A stretch of DNA of 64,000 bases from Streptomyces sp. NBC_01485 (GTDB lineage Bacteria; Actinomycetota; Actinomycetes; Streptomycetales; Streptomycetaceae). Under the pieces are notes generated by a model. It made no database searches, was not told where the DNA came from, and saw nothing but the letters and a program-made list of their open reading frames with translations. Position numbers and translations under genes: made by a program. The stretch lies in the NCBI RefSeq assembly GCF_036227125.1, contig NZ_CP109435.1, positions 6,758,001 to 6,822,000 of the forward strand, in the 5' to 3' direction. Shown in pieces: positions 57,986 to 64,000 of this stretch. Position 1 is the stretch's first letter. Each line of letters starts with the position of its first letter.

Positions 57986-58831
57986 ATGGCGAACTACACC
58001 GCCGCCGACGTCAAGAAGCTCCGTGAGCTCACCGGCGCCGGCATGATGGACTGCAAGAAGGCGCTGGACGAGGCCGAGGGCAACGTCGAGAAGGCCGTCG
58101 AGGCGCTCCGGATCAAGGGCCAGAAGGGCGTCGCCAAGCGCGAGGGCCGCTCCGCCGAGAACGGCGCTGTCGTCTCGATCATCGCCGACGACAACTCCTC
58201 CGGTGTCATCGTCGAGCTGAAGTGCGAGACGGACTTCGTCGCCAAGGGTGACAAGTTCCAGGCCGTCGCCAACACGATCGCCGAGCACGTCGCCAAGTCC
58301 TCCCCGGCCGACATCGAGGCGCTCCTCGCCTCCGAGATCGAGCCCGGCAAGACCGTCCAGGCGTTCGTGGACGAGGCCAACGCCAACCTCGGCGAGAAGA
58401 TCGTGCTGGACCGCTTCGCGCAGTTCACCGACGGCTTCGTGACCGCGTACATGCACCGCACGATGCCCGACCTGCCGCCGCAGATCGGTGTCCTCGTGGA
58501 GCTGGACAAGCAGACCGACGAGGCCGCTGCCGTCGCCAAGGGCATCGCCCAGCACATCGCCGCCTTCGCGCCGAAGTACCTCTCCAAGGAGGACGTGCCG
58601 GCCGACGTCGTCGAGTCCGAGCGCCGCGTCGCCGAGGAGACCACCCGCGCCGAGGGCAAGCCCGAGGCCGCCCTGCCGAAGATCGTCGAGGGTCGCCTCA
58701 ACGGCTTCTTCAAGGACGCCACGCTGCTCGGTCAGCCGTACGCGCTCGACAACAAGAAGTCCGTCCAGAAGGTTCTGGACGAGGCCGGTGTCACCCTGAA
58801 GCGCTTCTCGCGCATCAAGGTCGGCATCTGA
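57986..58831 (+). CDS. tsf: elongation factor Ts
   Basis: Recycles EF-Tu. 281 residues: ANYTAADVKKLRELTGAGMMDCKKAL is the EF-Ts N-terminal domain, then GVVSIIADDNSSGVIVELKCETDFVAK-type core (AVVSIIADDNSSGVIVEL, CETDFVAKGD). ATG 57986 is preceded by AGAGAGA. Second gene of the rpsB-tsf transcript. Confidence 0.97.
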   Translation: MANYTAADVKKLRELTGAGMMDCKKALDEAEGNVEKAVEALRIKGQKGVAKREGRSAENGAVVSIIADDNSSGVIVELKCETDFVAKGDKFQAVANTIAEHVAKSSPADIEALLASEIEPGKTVQAFVDEANANLGEKIVLDRFAQFTDGFVTAYMHRTMPDLPPQIGVLVELDKQTDEAAAVAKGIAQHIAAFAPKYLSKEDVPADVVESERRVAEETTRAEGKPEAALPKIVEGRLNGFFKDATLLGQPYALDNKKSVQKVLDEAGVTLKRFSRIKVGI

Positions 58832-58924
58832 GTCCGTACCGCGACGGACGCCCGGTCCCGATAGGGTCGGTAGCAGTCGTCCGGGTACGCCGTCACGCGG
58901 GTGACGGACGACAGCAGATCTGAC

Positions 58925-58982
58925 GAGGAGGCCATTGCCGCGCATGGGATGCGTTCGACACCCCACCGGCAATGGCCTTCTC
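58925..58982 (+). terminator. long hairpin between tsf and pyrH
   Basis: GAGGAGGCCATTGCCG (58925-58940) pairs with CGGCAATGGCCTTCTC (58967-58982) at 15 of 16 positions around a 26-base loop. Probably the rpsB-tsf terminator, though the large loop and position 26 bases before the pyrH start allow a regulatory role. Confidence 0.6.
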
Positions 58983-59007
58983 GTATGTGCACCATGAGGA
59001 GAACGCC

Positions 59008-59766
59008 ATGACCACCAAGGACCAGAAGAGCGACGACGGCAAGGTGAGCGGCCGGTTTCTGCTGAAGCTGTCCGGAGAGGCCTTCGCCGGTGGCGGCGGC
59101 CTGGGCGTCGACCCCAACGTGGTGCACAAGATCGCCCGTGAGATCGCCGCCGTCGTCCGGGACGGCGCCGAGATCGCGGTCGTCATCGGCGGCGGCAACT
59201 TCTTCCGCGGCGCCGAGTTGCAGGTGCGCGGCATGGACCGGGCCCGCTCGGACTACATGGGCATGCTCGGCACGGTCATGAACTGCCTCGCCCTCCAGGA
59301 CTTCCTGGAGAAGGAGGGCATCGACAGCCGGGTGCAGACCGCCATCACCATGGGCCAGGTCGCCGAGCCGTACATCCCGCTGCGCGCCGTGCGCCACCTG
59401 GAGAAGGGCCGCGTCGTCATCTTCGGCGCCGGCATGGGCATGCCGTACTTCTCCACCGACACCACCGCCGCCCAGCGCGCCCTGGAGATCGACGCCGAGG
59501 CGCTGCTGATGGGCAAGAACGGCGTGGACGGCGTCTACGACTCCGACCCGAAGACCAACCCGACGGCCGTCAAGTACGACGCCCTCAGCTACGGCGAGGT
59601 CATCACGCGCGAGCTGAAGGTCGCCGACGCCACCGCCGTCACGCTGTGCCGCGACAACAAACTGCCGATCCTCGTCTTCGAGCTCCTGGCCGAGGGCAAT
59701 ATCGCTCGCGCCGTCAAGGGTGAGAAGATCGGCACGCTTGTGGGTGAGCAGGGCAGCCGGTCCTGA
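59008..59766 (+). CDS. pyrH: UMP kinase
   Basis: Phosphorylates UMP to UDP. 252 residues of the amino-acid-kinase fold: RFLLKLSGEAFAGGGGLGVD, VIGGGNFFRGAELQ, GAGMGMPYFSTDTTAAQRA. GAGGAGAA (58995-59002) fixes ATG 59008. First gene of pyrH-frr-cdsA. Confidence 0.96.
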   Translation: MTTKDQKSDDGKVSGRFLLKLSGEAFAGGGGLGVDPNVVHKIAREIAAVVRDGAEIAVVIGGGNFFRGAELQVRGMDRARSDYMGMLGTVMNCLALQDFLEKEGIDSRVQTAITMGQVAEPYIPLRAVRHLEKGRVVIFGAGMGMPYFSTDTTAAQRALEIDAEALLMGKNGVDGVYDSDPKTNPTAVKYDALSYGEVITRELKVADATAVTLCRDNKLPILVFELLAEGNIARAVKGEKIGTLVGEQGSRS

Positions 59767-59962
59767 CCGGCCAACCCCCGGTTCATCACCGGTAGAACCC
59801 CGGTTTCGTACGACAACACCTGACCGGGGGACGGACCCTGGTCGGGGGATGGACAATGTCCTGCCGGTCGGGAACCGTGCAGGAAGAAGACGCGACGCAG
59901 CCGGCCGCCGCCACCGACAGGGAACCGCAGCCGGGCCTACTCAAGACACGCAGGAGCAAGTG

Positions 59963-60520
59963 GTGATCGAAGAGACCCTCCTCGAGGCCGAGGAGAAGAT
60001 GGAGAAGGCGGTCGTGGTCGCCAAGGAGGACTTCGCCGCGATCCGCACCGGTCGTGCGCACCCGGCGATGTTCAACAAGATCGTGGCCGACTACTACGGC
60101 GCGCTGACGCCGATCAACCAGCTGGCTTCGTTCTCCGTGCCGGAGCCGCGCATGGCGGTCGTGACGCCGTTCGACAAGAGCGCGCTGCGCAACATCGAGC
60201 AGGCGATCCGGGACTCGGACCTGGGCGTCAACCCGAGCAACGACGGCAACATCATCCGCGTGACGTTCCCGGAGCTGACCCAGGACCGCCGCAAGGAGTA
60301 CATCAAGGTCGCCAAGACCAAGGCCGAGGACTCCAAGATCTCGATCCGGTCCATCCGCCGCAAGGCCAAGGAGACGATCGACAAGCTCGTCAAGGACGGC
60401 GAGGTCGGCGAGGACGAGGGCCGTCGTGCGGAGAAGGAGCTCGACGACACCACCGCGAAGTACGTCGCCCAGGTGGACGAGCTCCTGAAGCACAAGGAAG
60501 CGGAGCTGCTCGAGGTCTGA
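59963..60520 (+). CDS. frr: ribosome recycling factor
   Basis: 185 residues, the exact family length, from GTG 59963 with CAGGAG six bases upstream (a GTG directly before it is possible). EETLLEAEEKMEKAVVVAKE and RTGRAHPAMFNKI are RRF signatures. The stop overlaps the cdsA start (TGATG). Confidence 0.97.
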   Translation: MIEETLLEAEEKMEKAVVVAKEDFAAIRTGRAHPAMFNKIVADYYGALTPINQLASFSVPEPRMAVVTPFDKSALRNIEQAIRDSDLGVNPSNDGNIIRVTFPELTQDRRKEYIKVAKTKAEDSKISIRSIRRKAKETIDKLVKDGEVGEDEGRRAEKELDDTTAKYVAQVDELLKHKEAELLEV

Positions 60521-61701
60521 TGAACGACTCTTCCTGGGGCTCACCGCCACACGCCGGGTCGCGGGCCGGGTACTGGGGGCCCGTCGACCAGGGGCCCGTA
60601 CAGGGAGCCGCCCCGGCGGGTCCCGCGTACGATGCGCCTGAGGCGCAGCAGACTCGCCCCATGCCCATCGTCCCCGACGTACCCGCACACGGCGGTGACC
60701 AGGATGACGACCGGGGGGCCGCTCGGCTGGGCGGTCCCTTGTTCCCAGACGAGACCTACGGCGGCGCCGCCCACGCCGGCGCCGCCTACGGTGACGACAC
60801 CCCGTCGGCACAGCCCGCTGCGGCAGTGCCGCAGAATCCGGAGCCCATGCCCGACGCCTCTCACCCGGCGCCCGCACCGCAGAAGAAGAGTGCGGGCCGA
60901 GACCTGGGCGCGGCCATAGGGGTCGGGGTCGGGCTCGGTGCGGTGATCGTGGCGTCGCTGTTCGTCGTCAAGGCCGTGTTCATCGGCGTGATAGCGGTCG
61001 CCGTCGTGGTGGGTCTGTGGGAACTGACCAGCAGGCTCCAGGAGCGCAAGGGCATCAAGGCGCCGCTCGTGCCGCTCGCGGTCGGCGGTGCGGCGATGGT
61101 CGTCGCCGGATACGTCCGGGGTCCCGAGGGCGCCTGGGTCGCGATGGCCCTCACCGCGCTGGCGGTGCTGGTCTGGCGGATGACGGAACCGCCCGAGGGC
61201 TACCTCAAGGACGTCACGGCCGGTGTCTTCGCCGCCTTCTACGTCCCGTTCCTGGCCACGTTCGTCGCCCTGATGCTCACCGCCGACGACGGGGCGTTGC
61301 GCGTCATGACGTTCCTGCTGCTGACGGTCGTCAGCGACACGGGCGCGTACGCCGTCGGCTGGCGCTTCGGCCGGACCAAGCTCGCCCCGCGCATCAGTCC
61401 CGGCAAGACCCGCGAGGGCCTGCTGGGCGCGGTGGCGTTCGCCATGGTCGCCGGTGCGCTGCTGATGGAGTTCGTGATCGACGACGGCACCTGGTGGCAG
61501 GGCCTGCTGCTGGGCCTCGCCGTCGCGGCCAGCGCCACGCTCGGCGACCTGGGCGAGTCCATGATCAAGCGGGACCTGGGCATCAAGGACATGGGCACGC
61601 TGCTCCCGGGCCACGGCGGCATCATGGACCGGCTGGACTCCCTGCTGCCGACGGCTCCCGTGGTGTGGCTGCTGCTCGTCCTGTTCGTGGGTTCCGGCTG
61701 A
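60520..61701 (+). CDS. cdsA: phosphatidate cytidylyltransferase
   Basis: Makes CDP-diacylglycerol. 393 residues: about 130 cytosolic Pro/Gly/Ala-rich leader residues not found in E. coli CdsA, then eight membrane helices and the C-terminal signature GDLGESMIKRDLGIKDMGTLLPGHGG. Coupled to frr; a terminator follows. Confidence 0.95.
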   Translation: MNDSSWGSPPHAGSRAGYWGPVDQGPVQGAAPAGPAYDAPEAQQTRPMPIVPDVPAHGGDQDDDRGAARLGGPLFPDETYGGAAHAGAAYGDDTPSAQPAAAVPQNPEPMPDASHPAPAPQKKSAGRDLGAAIGVGVGLGAVIVASLFVVKAVFIGVIAVAVVVGLWELTSRLQERKGIKAPLVPLAVGGAAMVVAGYVRGPEGAWVAMALTALAVLVWRMTEPPEGYLKDVTAGVFAAFYVPFLATFVALMLTADDGALRVMTFLLLTVVSDTGAYAVGWRFGRTKLAPRISPGKTREGLLGAVAFAMVAGALLMEFVIDDGTWWQGLLLGLAVAASATLGDLGESMIKRDLGIKDMGTLLPGHGGIMDRLDSLLPTAPVVWLLLVLFVGSG

Positions 61702-61723
61702 CCTGCTCGTACACGCGCTGCGC

Positions 61724-61757
61724 GACGGCCCCCGTCCTTCCAGGGCGGGGGCCCGTC
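61724..61757 (+). terminator. terminator after cdsA
   Basis: GACGGCCCCCGTCCT (61724-61738) pairs with AGGGCGGGGGCCCGTC (61742-61757), with one bulge and one wobble and a three-base loop. Confidence 0.85.
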
Positions 61758-61835
61758 GCCGTTCGGTGAAGTCGCCGTATGGTGAAAGAGCGGGGAAATC
61801 CATTCGGGGGGACCCCTGGAAGGGGGCGGGCTTTC

Positions 61836-62288
61836 ATGTCCGACTTCCGTGAAACGATCGACGTCGACCGCAGCCCCGAGGACGTCTGGGCGTATGTCAT
61901 CGACCCCTCCCACCTGCCGGAATGGCAGCAGAGCGCGGTCTCGGCGGAGCCGCTCGACCCCGGGCCGACCGGCGTCGGCTCCCGGCTGCGGATCACCCGG
62001 CACGTCGGCCGCCGCCGGGACATGCCGATGACCATGAAGTACACCGAGTTCGACCCACCGCACGCCTGGGCCATGGAGGGCGTCGACGGTCCCATCCGCG
62101 GCCACTTCCGCGGCGAGATCACCCCGCTCGACGACGGCCGCCGCTCCCGCGTGACCATGGACCTCGACTTCGAGGGCCACGGCATCGGCAAGGTCCTCCT
62201 GCCCCTCGTCGTCCGCCCCCAGGTCCGCAAGGAGCTGCCGCACAACGAACGACTGCTGAAGGACCGGCTGGAGCACCGGGCCGCGTAG
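61836..62288 (+). CDS. SRPBCC-family (polyketide cyclase-like) protein
   Basis: 150 residues with the START-like fold: SDFRETIDVDRSPEDVWAYVIDPSHLPEWQQ and FRGEITPLDDGRRSRVTMDLDFEG. AGGGGGCGGG precedes ATG 61836. Ligand-binding helix-grip domain; function unknown. No membrane segment. Confidence 0.85.
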   Translation: MSDFRETIDVDRSPEDVWAYVIDPSHLPEWQQSAVSAEPLDPGPTGVGSRLRITRHVGRRRDMPMTMKYTEFDPPHAWAMEGVDGPIRGHFRGEITPLDDGRRSRVTMDLDFEGHGIGKVLLPLVVRPQVRKELPHNERLLKDRLEHRAA

Positions 62289-62314
62289 GCCTGTCGGCGG
62301 TAGGGTCCCGTCTC

Positions 62315-62491
62315 ATGGGGCAGGCACGCTTGGGGGACGACGGCACGTACTACGGCGATCTGCCGTGCCGCTGGTGCGCAGCACTGCTGACGCAGGACGG
62401 CAGGCGCAAGCCTCGCCTGTACTGCGGCGGCTGGCATCGCACGAAGGCCTACGGCACCTGGGTTTTCGCGGTGATCGGCGGGCTGTTCTGA
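62315..62491 (+). CDS. small Cys-rich zinc-finger-like protein
   Basis: 58 residues: CRWCAALL, then RRKPRLYCGGWHRTKAYG, a CxxC...CxxxH arrangement resembling the short zinc fingers of many actinobacterial small proteins. TAGGGT (62301-62306) lies eight bases before the ATG, so the transcript may be leaderless. I recognise the Cys pattern but no function. rlmN starts 44 bases later on the same strand. Confidence 0.55.
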   Translation: MGQARLGDDGTYYGDLPCRWCAALLTQDGRRKPRLYCGGWHRTKAYGTWVFAVIGGLF

Positions 62492-62534
62492 GGCGGCCGG
62501 GGCATCGGAGTGGATCTGCGACACTGGTGAAGCT

Positions 62535-63641
62535 ATGCCTAAGCCCGGAGAACTCACCTTTGTCGCCCCCCGCGGAGCCCAGAAGCCGCCGCGGCACCTC
62601 GCCGACCTCTCGCCCGCCGAGCGGAAGGAGGTCGTGGCGGAGATCGGGGAGAAGCCGTTCCGTGCGAAGCAGCTCTCGCAGCACTACTTCGCTCGCTACG
62701 CGCACGACCCGGCCGAGTGGACGGACATTCCCGCCGGTGCGCGCGAGAAGCTGCGCGAGGCGTTGCTGCCGGACCTGATGTCGGTCGTACGGCATCTGTC
62801 GACGGACGAGGGAACCACCCGCAAGACGCTGTGGCGGCTGTTCGACGGCACGCTCGTGGAGTCGGTGCTGATGCGCTACCCGGACCGGGTGACGATGTGC
62901 ATCAGCTCGCAGGCCGGATGCGGGATGAACTGCCCGTTCTGCGCGACCGGGCAGGCGGGGCTGGACCGGAATCTCTCGACCGCCGAGATCGTGCACCAGA
63001 TCGTCGACGGGATGCGGGCGCTGCGGGACGGGGACGTGCCCGGCGGGCCCGCGCGGCTGTCCAACATCGTCTTCATGGGGATGGGCGAGCCGCTCGCCAA
63101 CTACAAGCGCGTCGTGGGTGCGATTCGCGCGCTCACCGACCCGGCGCCGGACGGGGTCGGCCTCTCGCAGCGGGGCATCACGGTGTCGACGGTGGGGCTC
63201 GTGCCCGCCATCCACCGGTTCACCGACGAGGGCTTCAAGTGCCGGCTCGCGATCTCCCTGCACGCCCCCGACGACGAGCTGCGCGACACCCTCGTCCCCG
63301 TGAACACGCGGTGGAAGGTGCGCGAGGTGCTGGACGCCGGGTTCGCGTACACCGAGCGGTCCGGGCGCCGGCTGTCCATCGAGTACGCCCTGATCCGGGA
63401 CATCAACGACCAGGCCTGGCGTGGCGACCGGCTCGGGCGACTGCTCCGCGGCAAGCCCGTGCACGTCAACCTCATCCCGCTCAACCCGACCCCGGGCTCG
63501 AAGTGGACGGCCTCCCGGCCCGAGGACGAGAAGGCGTTCGTCGAGGCGATCGCCGCGCACGGGGTCCCCGTCACCGTCCGCGACACCCGTGGTCAGGAGA
63601 TCGACGGGGCGTGCGGTCAGCTCGCCGCCACCGAGCGGTAG
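62535..63641 (+). CDS. rlmN: 23S rRNA (adenine2503-C2)-methyltransferase
   Basis: Radical-SAM enzyme making m2A2503. 368 residues: CGMNCPFCATGQAG is the CxxxCxxC 4Fe-4S motif, NIVFMGMGEPLANY the SAM site, and a C-terminal Cys (GACGQL) matches the catalytic Cys of RlmN. Confidence 0.96.
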   Translation: MPKPGELTFVAPRGAQKPPRHLADLSPAERKEVVAEIGEKPFRAKQLSQHYFARYAHDPAEWTDIPAGAREKLREALLPDLMSVVRHLSTDEGTTRKTLWRLFDGTLVESVLMRYPDRVTMCISSQAGCGMNCPFCATGQAGLDRNLSTAEIVHQIVDGMRALRDGDVPGGPARLSNIVFMGMGEPLANYKRVVGAIRALTDPAPDGVGLSQRGITVSTVGLVPAIHRFTDEGFKCRLAISLHAPDDELRDTLVPVNTRWKVREVLDAGFAYTERSGRRLSIEYALIRDINDQAWRGDRLGRLLRGKPVHVNLIPLNPTPGSKWTASRPEDEKAFVEAIAAHGVPVTVRDTRGQEIDGACGQLAATER

Positions 63642-63677
63642 TCTGAGAACCGTACACACGTACACACATCTTCATAT

Positions 63678-63772
63678 TCCGACAGGGGAGCGCCACAGCG
63701 CTGAGAGTGCGGCATCCAGGCCCGCAGACCCTCTGAACCTCGCCCAGGTCATTCTGGGTAGGAAGTTCGGTC
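63678..63772 (+). promoter_or_regulatory. TPP riboswitch (THI element)
   Basis: GGGGAGC, CTGAGAG and GACCCTCTGAACCT followed by GGTAGGAAGTTCGG match the conserved blocks of the thiamine pyrophosphate riboswitch. It precedes a lipoprotein of a thiamine-type ABC importer. Control is expected to turn the gene off when TPP is high. Confidence 0.93.
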
Positions 63773-63789
63773 ATCACTCGAGCTGTTGC

Positions 63790-63834
63790 GCCCTGCCCGG
63801 CGTCCGTCCCGTGCGGACGGACGCCGGGCAGGGC
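63790..63834 (+). terminator. riboswitch-associated terminator
   Basis: GCCCTGCCCGGCGTCCGTCC (63790-63809) pairs perfectly (20 bp) with the complement at 63815-63834 around CGTGC, just before the ribosome binding site at 63857-63863. The stem suits transcription attenuation by the riboswitch. Confidence 0.85.
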
Positions 63835-63870
63835 AGCGTCTCTTCCTGGTCGACCCAGGAGGAAAACCAA

Positions 63871-64000
63871 GTGCACAACAAGACCATCGCGGCCGTGGCC
63901 GGAGCCGTCGGGCTCGGTCTGGTCACGCTGTCCGCGTGCGGTTCGACGGACGGCAAGGAGGCGGCGGCGGAGTCCAAGACCGTCACCCTGGTCAGCCACG
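63871..64000 (+). CDS. thiamine-type ABC transporter substrate-binding lipoprotein, 3'-truncated
   Basis: Only the first 43 codons lie in the window. GTG 63871 is preceded by AGGAGG. VHNKTIAAVAGAVGLGLVTLSAC is a lipoprotein signal with a lipobox LSAC, then a Gly/Ser/Glu linker and TVTLVSH, the usual start of a periplasmic-type binding protein. The riboswitch ahead of it makes thiamine or HMP the likely ligand; the rest of the gene must be read to confirm. Confidence 0.8.
   Translation, partial: MHNKTIAAVAGAVGLGLVTLSACGSTDGKEAAAESKTVTLVSH

Overview
The window is high-GC chromosomal DNA from a streptomycete. Codons end almost always in G or C, GTG starts are common, and the gene order is the core-chromosome order I know from Streptomyces coelicolor: gpsA-ddl, thiL-thiD-rpmB, recG-rsmD-coaD, rpmF-rnc-mutM, smc-ftsY-nsdA, amtB-glnK-glnD, ffh, rpsP-rimM-trmD-rplS, four type I signal peptidases, dprA-whiG, rpsB-tsf-pyrH-frr-cdsA-rlmN. 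The development genes nsdA and whiG and the four-gene signal peptidase cluster point specifically to Streptomyces. No rRNA, tRNA, insertion sequence or prophage was found.

Layout. 1-5 kb: end of gpsA, D-Ala-D-Ala ligase, a lipoprotein, a stand-alone Lrp ligand-binding domain, thiL/thiD (thiamine) and rpmB. 5-15.6 kb: a DAK2/FakA-like kinase, then an HSP90-family gene translationally coupled to a 991-residue TPR gene on the opposite strand, then recG, rsmD, coaD. 15.7-22.9 kb: a DivIVA/SepIVA-like coiled-coil protein, DUF177-rpmF-rnc, mutM, a divergent HxlR regulator/flavodoxin pair sharing one palindromic operator, a secreted CAP-domain protein and an acylphosphatase. 23-32 kb: smc, an F420-type oxidoreductase, ftsY, a prim-pol domain protein and nsdA. 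32-36.5 kb: the nitrogen operon amtB-glnK-glnD behind a clear GlnR-type box. 36.7-43.3 kb: ffh, ftsH, a lipoprotein, a methyltransferase, a poorly coding stretch and a SprT-like zincin. 43.6-54.1 kb: rpsP to rplS, lepB x4, Nudix, DUF2469, YraN, ComM-like ATPase, dprA. 54.4-64 kb: whiG, a TetR regulator, an M23-family protein, rpsB-tsf, pyrH-frr-cdsA, a polyketide-cyclase-like protein, a small Cys-rich protein, rlmN, and a TPP riboswitch in front of a thiamine-type ABC transporter binding protein cut by the window edge.

Functional themes: ribosome and translation (L28, L32, S16, L19, S2, EF-Ts, RRF, RimM, TrmD, RsmD, RlmN, RNase III); protein targeting and quality control (Ffh, FtsY, four LepB, FtsH, HSP90); chromosome maintenance (Smc, RecG, MutM, DprA, YraN, ComM-like); nitrogen sensing (AmtB, GlnK, GlnD); thiamine metabolism and uptake; and developmental control (NsdA, WhiG, RNase III/AbsB).

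The least ordinary signals are: (i) a 29-nt palindromic element resembling a type I-E CRISPR repeat, present inside the 5' coding end of rnc and again before ffh, where a degenerate second copy follows at exactly 61 nt; (ii) the coupled HSP90-TPR gene pair lying inside a conserved gene cluster; (iii) perfect DnaA boxes in front of two ribosomal-protein operons; and (iv) a 113-nt gene overlap between two signal peptidase genes with a strong internal ribosome binding site.
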